Part shown: positions 1 to 8,427 of the stretch, in pieces
Layout: the number at the start of each line of letters is the position of its first letter
Numbering within the stretch: the first letter of the stretch is position 1
DNA from: CAYLYM01 sp964387645
Lineage (GTDB): Bacteria; Calditrichota; Calditrichia; RBG-13-44-9
DNA length: 25,407 nucleotides
NCBI GenBank assembly: GCA_964387645.1
Contig: CAYLYM010000053.1
Location: forward strand, 1 to 25,407
Direction of reading: 5' to 3'
The notes under the pieces: generated by a model
Database searches by the model: none
What the model was told of the DNA's origin: nothing
The model's input: only the letters and a program-made list of their open reading frames with translations
Position numbers and translations under genes: made by a program

Positions 1-699
1 AAAAATACGAACTTTCGCATCGGATAAATTTTGCAGTTGTGGAGATACACCATGCGTTTCTCCTCCCAGAATAATTCCAACAGGAGGGCGAGGGTGGGTT
101 TTCTCTATCAACATTCCTTCGTGAACCATTGCACTTATAATAAAAAATTTTCGTTCTTTTAAATCTTTAATGATTTGGGGCAAATTATCTACTTCAAATA
201 AATTCATTCGAAAGATGGCACCCATTGAAGCCCGAACTGTTTTGGGATTGTAAAAATCCACTGAGTCTGGCGAAGAAAAGATGGTATTTATTCCAAACCA
301 CTCGGCGGTCCGTAAAAGTGTCCCCATATTGCCTGGATCACGTATCCTATCAAGGATCAAGATAATTTTTTGTTTTTGCACCAAATCATTCAAATCTTGT
401 TGTGGGTCAGGAATTTTTAATACCAATAAAATACCCTGAGGTGTTTCAGTTTTAGCCAGCTTTTTAAAATTTGTATCTGATAGGGTATGCGGTTTGATAT
501 GGTGACTTTTTATATATTCCTGAAATTCATGGTAAGAAGGGCTGTGAAAGAAACTTTCACTCGTGAACATTGCTTCAATTTGTTGTCCGGCTAAAAAAGC
601 TTCGCGGCATAGGCGAATTCCCTCGACTAAGTAAAGCCCGGACTCTTCTCTGAATTTTTTGTGATCTAATTTGGCATAATATTTCCAGCTTCGAGTCAT
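1..699 (-). CDS. SpoU/TrmH-family RNA 2'-O-ribose methyltransferase (3' end missing)
   Basis: It is predicted to transfer a methyl group from S-adenosylmethionine to a ribose 2'-OH of rRNA or tRNA. The frame is open from an ATG at 699 to the window edge, giving 233 codons without a stop. Residues 5-95 resemble the substrate-binding domain (MTRSWKYYAKL start, LVEG at 24-27). The SPOUT catalytic domain follows, with motif 1 RIRDPGNMGTLLR at 118-130 (Asn124 and Arg130 are the usual catalytic pair), NPKTVRASMGA at 151-161, and motif 2 GGETHGVS at 212-219. The third motif, which completes the trefoil knot, lies outside the window. The start codon overlaps the stop of the ClC gene as ATGA, so translation is probably coupled. 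The exact RNA target cannot be read from the sequence. Confidence 0.9.
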   Translation of the reverse strand, partial: MTRSWKYYAKLDHKKFREESGLYLVEGIRLCREAFLAGQQIEAMFTSESFFHSPSYHEFQEYIKSHHIKPHTLSDTNFKKLAKTETPQGILLVLKIPDPQQDLNDLVQKQKIILILDRIRDPGNMGTLLRTAEWFGINTIFSSPDSVDFYNPKTVRASMGAIFRMNLFEVDNLPQIIKDLKERKFFIISAMVHEGMLIEKTHPRPPVGIILGGETHGVSPQLQNLSDAKVRIF

Positions 700-2474
700 G
701 TAGCTGATGTCTCCTGTTGAAATAATGGCGCTTTACGATACCATCTCATCAACTCATCTTTATAAATGATCCCGATTAAGCGGCGGGGGTTCCGCCTTTC
801 TGTAACAGGCAAAAGTTCTGCATCAGTTAGATCAAATAATTTTAGGACATCAGCTAAAGATTGATCTGGATGAACTGTCATAAATTCTTCTTGTACAACA
901 TCTTTCGCAATAAGTAACGGATAAACATGCTCATCAAACATATATGAACGGATATTTCGGAGTGAAATCATACCAATCAATTTATTATCCTTTGTAAGCA
1001 CAGGAAAAGTGGAACGGTCGCTTTCTCGAATGAGGTTCAGTATCTTTGGGAAAGGCATATCTTCACTGATTTTTTCAAATCTTTTTTGGATATGAGGTCG
1101 AATAGGAATACTCTGTAAGAGCGTCATGTTTCGACCTTTGAAGATGTACTCACCGCTCAGGGCAATTTTCATAGTATAAATGTTTTCACGCATAATTAAG
1201 CGAGCAGTAATGGTTGCCACAATCGTCCCGAGCATCAGTGGTAATATGATTTGGTAATTACTGGTGATCTCGAATATTAGAATGAGTGCAGAGATAGCAG
1301 CATGAGTTGTACCGGCAATCATGACTCCCATGCCTACTAATGCATAAGCACCAGGTGAAGCTGTAGAACCTGGAAGAATTAAATTCATGAGTGATCCGAA
1401 AAAGGCTCCAAAAGTTGCTCCAATGAAGAGAGACGGTGTGAAAAGACCTCCCGAACCTCCACTACCAAGAGAGAAAGAGGTTGCAAAAATTTTTAAAATC
1501 ATTAGTAAAAAGAGCAACCAAATTTCTCCTCGTGCTAACAATGCATTGTGAATTGCAGAGTCATCAAAACCGTAGAGTTCGGGGAAAATCAATGCAATAA
1601 GGCCCATTAATAAGCCACCTATTGCCGGTTTTGTATATTCCGGGACGTATCTTAGTTTGTTGAAAAAATCTTCAGTTGCATAAAGTACTTTTGTAAAAAA
1701 TACGGCGACGAAACCTCCGACAATTCCCATCAGAATATAAAGAGGATATTCATAAACGCTTTCGAGGTAGTAGATAGGAACTTTTAATAACGGGCTGCTT
1801 CCAATTAAATAATGTGAGATGGTAGTAGATATCACTGTAGCAAATATTATCGGTGTAAAGGCGTTGATACTGAAATCAGCGAGGATGACCTCGAGGGCAA
1901 ATAATACACCTGTGACAGGCGCATTGAAAACGGCTGCAAGACCAGCACCAGCACCAGCACCAACAAGCACTTTTAAACGCTCGGATGAAACATTAAACAG
2001 TTGTCCAATAGTTGAACCGATTGCTGCTCCGATCTGAACAATCGGTCCCTCTTTACCTGCTGACCCACCCGATCCGATTGTAGTGCCAGCCGTTAAAGAA
2101 GTAACAAAAGTTACTCTGGGGCGAATAAATCCGCCGCGATTAGCAATAGCTTCGATAACAGAAGGCACACCATGACCTTTTGATTCTCTGGAAAAAAAAT
2201 GAATAATAAGACCTACAATAATACCCCCCATTGCTGGAAAAAGAGCAAGCAGGACGTAAGAGAACCATTCGATTTTAGGAATATTGTATATTTTATGAAA
2301 AAATAAAAAGTGAACAAAGTTTACCAGAAGGTTTAGAACGTAAGCACCCAATCCAGCAAAGACGCCAATGAGTGCAGCCAGAAAAAGCATATAAAAATCT
2401 TCTGGAAGGTCGATACGTTCCAAAAATTTTAATATTCTAATCTGAGCATACTTGTGCAATTTTTTAGCGTTCAA
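696..2474 (-). CDS. ClC-family chloride channel/antiporter with C-terminal CBS pair
   Basis: This 592-residue inner-membrane protein belongs to the ClC family of anion channels and Cl-/H+ exchangers. Many hydrophobic helices occupy about residues 28-428. The selectivity-filter motifs are GHGVP (100-104, where Ser of the classic GSGIP is His), GKEGP (140-144, with the external gating glutamate Glu142), GLFTP (343-347) and a likely pore tyrosine Tyr433. The internal proton glutamate position reads Leu-Glu-Val, so Val196 stands where exchangers such as E. coli ClcA have Glu203. Residues about 470-580 form two CBS domains, which bind adenine nucleotides in related proteins. I accept the TTG start at 2474 because an AGAGAGG-type ribosome binding site lies about nine bases upstream and the next in-frame Met is inside helix one. 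It follows the DUF2007-like gene by 18 bases and overlaps the methyltransferase gene. Confidence 0.93.
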   Translation of the reverse strand: MNAKKLHKYAQIRILKFLERIDLPEDFYMLFLAALIGVFAGLGAYVLNLLVNFVHFLFFHKIYNIPKIEWFSYVLLALFPAMGGIIVGLIIHFFSRESKGHGVPSVIEAIANRGGFIRPRVTFVTSLTAGTTIGSGGSAGKEGPIVQIGAAIGSTIGQLFNVSSERLKVLVGAGAGAGLAAVFNAPVTGVLFALEVILADFSINAFTPIIFATVISTTISHYLIGSSPLLKVPIYYLESVYEYPLYILMGIVGGFVAVFFTKVLYATEDFFNKLRYVPEYTKPAIGGLLMGLIALIFPELYGFDDSAIHNALLARGEIWLLFLLMILKIFATSFSLGSGGSGGLFTPSLFIGATFGAFFGSLMNLILPGSTASPGAYALVGMGVMIAGTTHAAISALILIFEITSNYQIILPLMLGTIVATITARLIMRENIYTMKIALSGEYIFKGRNMTLLQSIPIRPHIQKRFEKISEDMPFPKILNLIRESDRSTFPVLTKDNKLIGMISLRNIRSYMFDEHVYPLLIAKDVVQEEFMTVHPDQSLADVLKLFDLTDAELLPVTERRNPRRLIGIIYKDELMRWYRKAPLFQQETSAT

Positions 2475-2492
2475 TGCCGTTTTCCTCTCTCG

Positions 2493-2729
2493 CTATATGT
2501 GGTTAATAAGTTGCTCGGTAATTTGACGAACCTTTTGTTCGTATTTTTCAGGAACCCATATATATGCCACATTCCCAGCAATATTTGTTCCTGAATACCC
2601 GTAGGCAGTTGAGATGCCGTCTTGTGATAACGAAAAGGGGATATCTTGCTGTTTCAATACCTCTCCGATCATTTCTGCATATAAAATGCCGGGAAGAGGT
2701 CCAATTTTGATCCACTTTTTTTCGGTCAT
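2493..2729 (-). CDS. DUF2007-like small putative signal-transducing protein
   Basis: This is a 78-residue soluble protein. The pattern of an N-terminal GPLPGILYAEMIGEVLKQQDIPF stretch, then a glycine/tyrosine-rich middle, then a VPEKYEQKVRQI helix, resembles the DUF2007 family. That family has a small ferredoxin-like fold and is often annotated as a putative signal-transducing protein, and no reaction is known for it. It sits 10 bases after the PII-like gene and 18 bases before the ClC gene on the same strand, so it is almost certainly co-transcribed. No strong ribosome binding site is visible before its ATG, which suggests dependence on upstream translation. Family assignment is moderate and role is unknown. 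Confidence 0.75.
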   Translation of the reverse strand: MTEKKWIKIGPLPGILYAEMIGEVLKQQDIPFSLSQDGISTAYGYSGTNIAGNVAYIWVPEKYEQKVRQITEQLINHI

Positions 2730-2739
2730 TTTATTTTAT

Positions 2740-3075
2740 CTAAAAAGTTTTACTTATACCATAGATTTGGTCGATATTCAAGACAAAAACAATACCATTG
2801 CCTGGCTCTTCCAGAGGGCCAACCACTTGTTCAATGGCTTCTACCACAGGTTTAACCATTTTATCTGGGATAACCGAAAATATAGTTTTATTGGCTGTAC
2901 GACTACCTTGTAATAAATTTTTAAAACCGGCGAAGATAGGAATATCCTGTGCCAGGATTGAGCCCATACCCACACTGTCTAAAATTGTAGCTCCACCGAT
3001 ATTTAGTTCCAGAAAAGCTTCTAAGATTTCTTCAAGATGCTCTTCCTGATTCAGGACAAAGATCAGTAATTTCAT
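2740..3075 (-). CDS. PII-like small regulatory protein
   Basis: This 111-residue protein starts MKLLIFVLNQEEHLEEILEAF and ends with GNGIVFVLNIDQIYGI. That layout, a first beta strand plus helix and a late Gly-rich strand, is typical of the PII/PII-like trimeric ferredoxin fold. The central loop has no tyrosine uridylylation motif like GlnB, so it is not a canonical nitrogen regulator. PII-like proteins commonly bind nucleotides and control a neighbouring transporter. Here the transporter would be the ClC protein two genes downstream. Its ATG overlaps the stop of the EIIA-like gene as ATGA. The fold assignment is inference from pattern; the ligand is unknown. Confidence 0.65.
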   Translation of the reverse strand: MKLLIFVLNQEEHLEEILEAFLELNIGGATILDSVGMGSILAQDIPIFAGFKNLLQGSRTANKTIFSVIPDKMVKPVVEAIEQVVGPLEEPGNGIVFVLNIDQIYGISKTF

Positions 3076-3548
3076 GGAGCAATCTCAAAATATTTTTCTT
3101 CTTCATTTTTTAAAATCAGATAAGCTTTATCAGCGCTGCTACTAGTCAAAAGAGCATCGCGAAGGGAATCTTTTGAAATGAGGCGGGATATACGACTTAA
3201 CAATCGTATATGCATCCCTGGATTATTATCGGGACCGATGAGAAGAAAAATAACCTTGGCTGGTTGATTATCGATGGACTTAAAATCAACGCCTTCAGGT
3301 CGGATGCCCAGAGCGATAGCGAATTTACTGCATTCTGCTTTTTTACAATGAGGTATTGCTACTCCTCTGCCTACACCAGTAGTCATAATCTTCTCTCGGT
3401 CTAATACTGCCTGAAAAACAGCGTCGACATCTTGAAAAAGCTGATGCTGAGCTAATAAATCTACCAATTCGCGAATGGCTTCTTCTTTTGTCTGGCTTAC
3501 CAACGGTATTTTGATATATTCCGGTTTGAGAACATCAATCAACTTCAT
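3072..3548 (-). CDS. PTS EIIA-like protein, fructose/mannitol/Ntr type
   Basis: This 158-residue protein of the PTS EIIA type 2 family would carry a phosphate on His67 within TGVGRGVAIPHCK (57-69), which matches the active-site pattern of fructose, mannitol and nitrogen-regulatory EIIA. The length is that of a stand-alone EIIA domain. No EIIB, EIIC, HPr or enzyme I gene is nearby, so a regulatory role (like EIIA-Ntr) is more likely than sugar transport. It is the first gene of the five-gene minus-strand operon, with a good GGAGG ribosome binding site at about 3556-3560 and a promoter candidate immediately upstream. The partner may be the ClC transporter encoded downstream, which is inference from context. 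Confidence 0.9.
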   Translation of the reverse strand: MKLIDVLKPEYIKIPLVSQTKEEAIRELVDLLAQHQLFQDVDAVFQAVLDREKIMTTGVGRGVAIPHCKKAECSKFAIALGIRPEGVDFKSIDNQPAKVIFLLIGPDNNPGMHIRLLSRISRLISKDSLRDALLTSSSADKAYLILKNEEEKYFEIAP

Positions 3549-3575
3549 AATGTACCTCCGGTTCTATCAAAACAA

Positions 3576-3603
3576 AATATAGGTAAATTGATCTGTAATT
3601 CAA
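3576..3603 (-). promoter_or_regulatory. Candidate sigma-70-type promoter for the EIIA-PII-ClC operon
   Basis: Read on the minus strand, a -35 box TTGAAT (3598-3603) and a -10 box TATATT (3576-3581) are separated by 16 bases. Transcription would start near 3569, leaving a leader of about 20 bases that carries the ribosome binding site of the EIIA-like gene. Confidence 0.45.
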
Positions 3604-3637
3604 CAAAAAATTTAGATTTAAAAAACCTAAATATTTT

Positions 3638-3664
3638 TTGACTAAGAAAAATTTTTAATATAAC
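3638..3664 (+). promoter_or_regulatory. Candidate promoter for nadE
   Basis: A TTGACT box (3638-3643) and a TATAAC box (3659-3664) are 15 bases apart, shorter than the usual 16-18. Together with the opposite-strand promoter it would serve the divergent intergenic region. The leader to nadE would be about 75 bases. The short spacing makes this tentative. Confidence 0.3.
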
Positions 3665-3745
3665 TGAAGATCAACAATATTTCCGCTTGCTCATGATGTT
3701 TATATATGTTTATTTTTTGATTCAATTAAGAATGGAGATTCTATT

Positions 3746-5488
3746 ATGAGAACCTTGAATCTGGCGTTAGCTCAAATTAATAGCACAGTGGGTGACTTTG
3801 AAGGTAATTTCCAAAAAATTGCCGAATATATTAAAAGAGCTGATGAGATGGGGGCAGATATTGTGGCTTTCCCGGAAATGGCTTTGACGGGTTATCCCCC
3901 GGAAGATTTGCTTTTAAATCCTGAATTTATTGAAGATAATCTTTATTATCTGCATAAATTACTTGATTTAACCGAAGATATTACGGTTATAGTGGGATTT
4001 GTTGATCGTGATGATGATATTTACAATGCTGCAGCGGTGTTAAACAATAAGAAGGTAGCTGGTGTCTATCGGAAAAAATTTCTCCCCAATTATGGTGTGT
4101 TTGATGAATATCGCTATTTCCAGTCAGGTATAAAACCCCGGATATTTTCTTTAAATGATACTCGAATAGGAGTAAATATTTGTGAAGATATGTGGTATCC
4201 CGGGGGACCAGCCAGGGACCAGGCCCTTTACGGTGGTGCTGAAGTTATTATTAATATTTCTGCTTCACCATATCATTACGGAAAAGCACAGGATCGTTAT
4301 CGTATGATGAGTATAAGGGCAGAAGATAACGAGGTGATTGTTGCTTATGTGAATTTAGTTGGTGGCCAGGATGAGCTGGTTTTTGATGGAAACAGTATGA
4401 TTTTTTCAGAAGAAGGCAAATTGTTGTGCAAAGCACCTTCCTTTCAAGAAGCTTTGTTAACTTTTACCCTTCATCCAGATAATGTCTTTCGACGCCGGTT
4501 GCACGATCCACGCCGACGGAGAGAAAAATTGCTTATCCCTCCTGAAAAAGAACTTGCTCGCGTCGATTTGACACCAACGCAAAAAAAACAATCAAAACCC
4601 TTTCCTCAGAGTAACATTACTCCTTTCCTTGATCTGACTGCTGAAGTGTATGAAGCCTTGAAGTTGGGATTAAAAGATTATGTGTATAAAAATGGCTTTC
4701 AAAAGGTTGTTATCGGATTATCCGGCGGAATAGATTCTGCACTTGTAACAACTATTGCTGTTGATGCATTGGGTAAAGAGAATGTCATTGGTGTATCTAT
4801 GCCAAGCCAGTATACCAGCCAGGCCAGTAAGGACGATGGCCGCCAATTAGCCGAAAATTTGGGCATAACTTTTTATGAAATTCCTATTCAAAATTTGTTC
4901 GAAACTTTTAAAAAGGAGTTAAAGCCGATTTTCGGGAATTTACCTCCAGATATTACCGAAGAAAACATTCAGGCGCGCACCAGAGGTAATATCATCATGT
5001 CTTTGTCGAATAAATTTGGTTGGCTAGTTCTTGCTACAGGAAATAAAAGTGAAATAAGTGTTGGATATTGTACACTCTATGGCGATATGGTGGGCGGTTT
5101 TTCGGTTATTAAGGATGTCTACAAAACCATGGTGTATGAACTGGCCAGGTACCGTAATAGACTTGCTGGAAAGGATCTTATCCCACAAAATATTCTTGTA
5201 AAAGCACCTTCAGCCGAATTAAAACCTGATCAAAAAGATAGTGATAGTATCCCGCCTTACGATATTCTAGACCCCATTTTGAAAGCTTATGTAGAAGAGG
5301 ATTATTCTGCTGAAGAGATTATTAGCATGGGTTATGATACCGAAACAGTGCGGAAAGTAATTCGTTTGGTAGATGGAAATGAATATAAACGCCGTCAGGC
5401 AGCCCCTGGAATAAAAATTAGCCACCGCGCTTTTGGGAAAGATCGTAGATTTCCAATTACTAATCGTTATAATCTGGGAAAGAAGTGA
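3746..5488 (+). CDS. nadE: Glutamine-dependent NAD+ synthetase
   Basis: It makes NAD+ from deamido-NAD+ and ATP in the cytoplasm, using ammonia released from glutamine. The N-terminal nitrilase-type glutaminase domain (about 1-270) shows the full catalytic triad: Glu44 in AFPEMALTGYPPEDL, Lys110 before LPNYGVFDEYRYF, and Cys146 in GVNICEDMW. The C-terminal synthetase domain has the PP-loop SGGIDS at 326-331. At 580 residues it is a normal length for the two-domain bacterial enzyme. The ATG at 3746 follows a GGAG-type ribosome binding site and gives the expected start of the nitrilase domain. It is divergent from the EIIA-ClC operon and appears to be monocistronic. Confidence 0.97.
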   Translation: MRTLNLALAQINSTVGDFEGNFQKIAEYIKRADEMGADIVAFPEMALTGYPPEDLLLNPEFIEDNLYYLHKLLDLTEDITVIVGFVDRDDDIYNAAAVLNNKKVAGVYRKKFLPNYGVFDEYRYFQSGIKPRIFSLNDTRIGVNICEDMWYPGGPARDQALYGGAEVIINISASPYHYGKAQDRYRMMSIRAEDNEVIVAYVNLVGGQDELVFDGNSMIFSEEGKLLCKAPSFQEALLTFTLHPDNVFRRRLHDPRRRREKLLIPPEKELARVDLTPTQKKQSKPFPQSNITPFLDLTAEVYEALKLGLKDYVYKNGFQKVVIGLSGGIDSALVTTIAVDALGKENVIGVSMPSQYTSQASKDDGRQLAENLGITFYEIPIQNLFETFKKELKPIFGNLPPDITEENIQARTRGNIIMSLSNKFGWLVLATGNKSEISVGYCTLYGDMVGGFSVIKDVYKTMVYELARYRNRLAGKDLIPQNILVKAPSAELKPDQKDSDSIPPYDILDPILKAYVEEDYSAEEIISMGYDTETVRKVIRLVDGNEYKRRQAAPGIKISHRAFGKDRRFPITNRYNLGKK

Positions 5489-5518
5489 TCGAAAACAATG
5501 GTGTTAATTAAATCCTTT

Positions 5519-5542
5519 GGTTCTTGATTGAGAATTTTTTTT
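5519..5542 (+). terminator. Weak candidate terminator after nadE
   Basis: A seven-pair stem with G-U pairs (5519-5525 with 5530-5536, loop 5526-5529) runs into a T tract reaching 5542. A second AT-rich hairpin, arms 5620-5626 and 5640-5646, is followed by T residues to 5650. Both stems are weak. Confidence 0.3.
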
Positions 5543-5733
5543 ACACAATTTAAACTATCGGAATTGACACTTTTTCAGGAATCGTTCCACATTTCGAAAA
5601 ATACAAATTATTGATGCATATTCTAAAATTTTGCACTTCTTAGAATTTTTCGGCACTATATCTGCCCTTATTCCTGAGTCTGTTCTTGAAGTTTGAAAAA
5701 ATTATAAAAAAATATCATAGGAGGAGGTTTAAG

Positions 5734-7173
5734 ATGGGATTAAGATATTGTTGTAAAGCTGTTCGATTGCTTAGCATTTTTTTCATTCTCGTATCAACTG
5801 TGAATGCCCAGCAAACTATAGAAAATCGTCTCAATGAAATTGAAAATATGATAGCTCAATTACGAATGGAGAAATATGATCTTATTTGTCCGAATAATTT
5901 TAGAGAAGCATTAAAAAAGTTTGAAAAAGCTAATAAAGATTTCCGGAGTGGAAAAAATATTAACCAGATTTTAAAGTCTTTAGAAGAGGCTCAAAAATTT
6001 ATAAGAGAAATAAAAGAACTTGGAAAGCAGGGAAAATTGTTGTTTCATGATGCACTTCAAGCCAGGTCTGATGCTCTGACAGTCAGGGCCCCAGAATTTG
6101 CGGGTAAAGAATTTGAGGAAGCCGAAAAAAAATTGCAGCAAGCCGGTAAACGTCTGGAAAAAGGAGATTTGAATGAAGCTCGAAATGAAGGAGCAAAAGC
6201 GGAAAGGAAATTTCGTGAAGCTGAATTCATTTCCATCAAAGAAACTATAGTGGGGAGGGTTAAAGAATTATTAGAGAAAGCTGAAGAACAAAAAGTGAGT
6301 GAATATGCCCCATATACTATTAGAGAATCTCGGAATGCCTATGTCTCGGTATTAAAACTTTTAGAAAAAGATCGTTATTCTCAAGATGAAGCCATCTCAT
6401 TGGCCAAAGAAGCTGAATATCAAGCGTTGCATGCCGTATATTTAGCGAGTATCATCAAAAAGTTGAAGAAAGATGAAAAAAACTGGGAATTACTCATTCG
6501 GGAATTTGAAGATCGTTTGAATAATATTTCGGCTGCATTAGGATTTGAAGGAAAATTTGATGAAGGATTCTCCGAAACGGAAGAAAATATTATTATGGCC
6601 ATTAATAATTTGAAAAAAGAGAACAAAATTCTTAAAACTGAAATAGAAAGATACTCCCATGAGAATGATAGTCTGTCCAAACGGATTAAAGAGTTTGAAA
6701 GAACAGTTCTCTCGGAGCTGGAGTATAAAAAAGAATTGGAGAAAAAAATTCATCGGATAGAAAATTTATTTGACGAAGGTGAGGCGCAGGTTTTATTGTC
6801 CGGGAACAAAATTATTTTTCGCTTATTTGCTTTAACTTTTCAGTCAGGAGAATCATTTATCTTGCCAGAACATTTTCTTCTGCTAACAAAGGTTATGCAA
6901 GCTTTGCGAGAATTTCCCAACAGCCGCATTGAAGTGGCTGGTCATACTGATGCTTTGGGAGATGATGCTTATAATTTTCAACTTTCAGAGAGAAGAGCTA
7001 TGGCTGTGCGTTCCTATTTGTTAGCGAATATGAATATTCAGCCCGAGCAAATCCAGAGTCGGGGATATGGCGAAACTCGCCCCATTGCCAGTAATGAGTC
7101 TCCTGAAGGTCGTCAGTTAAATCGACGAATAGAGATTATTTTGAATCTAAAAGATTCACAATTTCCTGAATAA
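5734..7173 (+). CDS. Exported coiled-coil protein with C-terminal OmpA domain
   Basis: This 479-residue protein has a signal peptide (MGLRYCCKAVRLLSIFFILV, cleavage probably after the VNA near residue 26). A long charged helical region (about 30-360) follows, with Phe/Glu/Ala/Lys patterns resembling DUF4398-like helical repeats. The C-terminal OmpA-like peptidoglycan-binding domain (about 370-479) has GHTDALGDDAYNFQLSERRA, then a GYGETRPIASN segment and NRRIEIIL. It probably tethers the outer membrane or a periplasmic complex to peptidoglycan. An upstream in-frame TTG at 5686 would add 16 residues. I prefer the ATG at 5734 because a strong GGAGGAGG site (5720-5727) precedes it and a clean signal peptide follows. 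The 245-base gap after nadE suggests separate transcription. The specific partner is unknown. Confidence 0.9.
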   Translation: MGLRYCCKAVRLLSIFFILVSTVNAQQTIENRLNEIENMIAQLRMEKYDLICPNNFREALKKFEKANKDFRSGKNINQILKSLEEAQKFIREIKELGKQGKLLFHDALQARSDALTVRAPEFAGKEFEEAEKKLQQAGKRLEKGDLNEARNEGAKAERKFREAEFISIKETIVGRVKELLEKAEEQKVSEYAPYTIRESRNAYVSVLKLLEKDRYSQDEAISLAKEAEYQALHAVYLASIIKKLKKDEKNWELLIREFEDRLNNISAALGFEGKFDEGFSETEENIIMAINNLKKENKILKTEIERYSHENDSLSKRIKEFERTVLSELEYKKELEKKIHRIENLFDEGEAQVLLSGNKIIFRLFALTFQSGESFILPEHFLLLTKVMQALREFPNSRIEVAGHTDALGDDAYNFQLSERRAMAVRSYLLANMNIQPEQIQSRGYGETRPIASNESPEGRQLNRRIEIILNLKDSQFPE

Positions 7174-7566
7174 TGGAATTGAACAGTTTTTGGTTTACTT
7201 AATTGCTGGTATTGTTTCTATGAATATTAATAAATTTTGTATTATATTGTATTTTGGAAAAAATTATTTTAATTATTCATTTTACTGGTGTAAAATATTT
7301 TTATTGAGTAACTTGTTTCAAAGGTTTTTTATCTATTTTGGTTGGAATTAAATAGGCATTCTGGTCTTGGCCAAAAGGTTAATATGATATAATCGAAGAG
7401 AGTTTTCCTTTTGGAAATTTTAGTAGATGAAGAATTAAGAATACATGATCTAAAATTTAATTTTTTAATTAACTTATTCACATTTAAATAATAAAAAACA
7501 TCCATTTTAAGGAACTTTGTCATTAAATTATTGCTTCAAAAAAGTGACTAAAAACAGGAATGCTTT
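7174..7566 (+). other. 393-base AT-rich intergenic region before larE
   Basis: No convincing gene is present. A perfect TATAAT (7388-7393) lies 15 bases after TTGGCC (7367-7372), a possible but short-spaced promoter. Just after the predicted start is a small hairpin, TTTCC (7404-7408) with GGAAA (7413-7417) and a run of four T. If used, the promoter would give larE a leader of about 165 bases. A minus-strand 64-codon frame here has no ribosome binding site or recognisable domain and was not called. Confidence 0.4.
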
Positions 7567-8418
7567 ATGGATGTAAATTTATTAAGACCAGAATTAAAAG
7601 AAAAATATATTAAACTGAGAAAGATTATAGCTGGCTATCCTAATCTTTTAGTAGCCTATTCTGGTGGAGTTGATTCGGCTTTTTTACTTAAAACTGCTTT
7701 TGAAGTTTTAGGTAACCGGGTTCTGGGTGTCATTGGTATATCTCCCTCCCTGGCAAAACGAGAGTTGAATGAGGCTAAAAGCTTAGCTGAGAAATTCAAT
7801 TTACCTTACATTACTATTGAAACCCACGAATTAGAAGATGAAAACTATGCCCGTAATCCTGAGGATCGCTGTTATTATTGTAAAAAAGAATTATTCACCG
7901 AACTTTACGATTATGCCCGGGAGCACGGATTTCAGTACGTGGCCGATGGAACCAATCAGGATGATGTTGGAGATTATCGTCCAGGTAGAATGGCAGCCCA
8001 AGAATTAAAGGTGGTCAGCCCTCTTCAAGAAGCCGGTCTGACCAAACAAGATATACGAGAGCTGTCCCGTTTTTCAGGTCTACCCACATGGGATAAACCT
8101 GCCCTGGCCTGTTTATCCTCCCGTTTTCCGACTGGAATAAGAGTTACTCAAGAGGCATTACGCCAGGTAGAACAAGCCGAAGATTATCTGTATTCTTTAG
8201 GTTTTAAAATTATTCGAGTGCGACATCATAAAGATTTAGCACGTATTGAAGTCGGTCCCAATGAAATTGCACGATTCGTAGATCCTGAAGTCCGAAAGAA
8301 AGTCAATGAAAAATTTCGGGAACTGGGATATAAATTTGTTACTCTGGACCTCGCCGGATATCGAATGGGTAGCTTAAACCAGTTAATTACCGTTGAAGAA
8401 AAAAGGTTTGAAAAATAA
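7567..8418 (+). CDS. larE: LarE-type ATP-dependent sacrificial sulfur transferase
   Basis: LarE proteins adenylate a pyridinium dicarboxylate and insert sulfur during synthesis of the nickel-pincer nucleotide cofactor of lactate racemase and relatives. This 283-residue protein has the PP-loop SGGVDS at 32-37, the downstream WDKPALACLSSRFPTG segment (175-190) with the sulfur-donor position Cys182, and a CYYC pair at Cys102 and Cys105. Three such cysteines are the pattern of the LarE subgroup that binds an iron-sulfur cluster and carries sulfur catalytically, rather than sacrificing its own cysteine. No larA, larB or larC is visible in the window, so the cofactor partners must be elsewhere, or it serves another thiolation. 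The pgeF-like gene begins nine bases after its stop. Confidence 0.9.
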   Translation: MDVNLLRPELKEKYIKLRKIIAGYPNLLVAYSGGVDSAFLLKTAFEVLGNRVLGVIGISPSLAKRELNEAKSLAEKFNLPYITIETHELEDENYARNPEDRCYYCKKELFTELYDYAREHGFQYVADGTNQDDVGDYRPGRMAAQELKVVSPLQEAGLTKQDIRELSRFSGLPTWDKPALACLSSRFPTGIRVTQEALRQVEQAEDYLYSLGFKIIRVRHHKDLARIEVGPNEIARFVDPEVRKKVNEKFRELGYKFVTLDLAGYRMGSLNQLITVEEKRFEK

Positions 8419-8427
8419 TTACCTTTT

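Noticed and set aside
1819..2037. 72-codon plus-strand frame within the ClC gene
   Set aside because: It is the antisense shadow of a strongly conserved ClC region rich in Gly/Ala codons.
5561..5600. TTGACA box (5564-5569) as the promoter of the OmpA-domain gene
   Set aside because: No acceptable -10 box lies 16-18 bases downstream.
5686..5733. TTG start for the OmpA-domain protein
   Set aside because: The later ATG at 5734 has a GGAGGAGG site and begins a clean signal peptide; the TTG has neither.
7329..7523. 64-codon minus-strand open frame in the larE leader
   Set aside because: It has no ribosome binding site and no recognisable domain, and the composition is that of AT-rich noncoding DNA.
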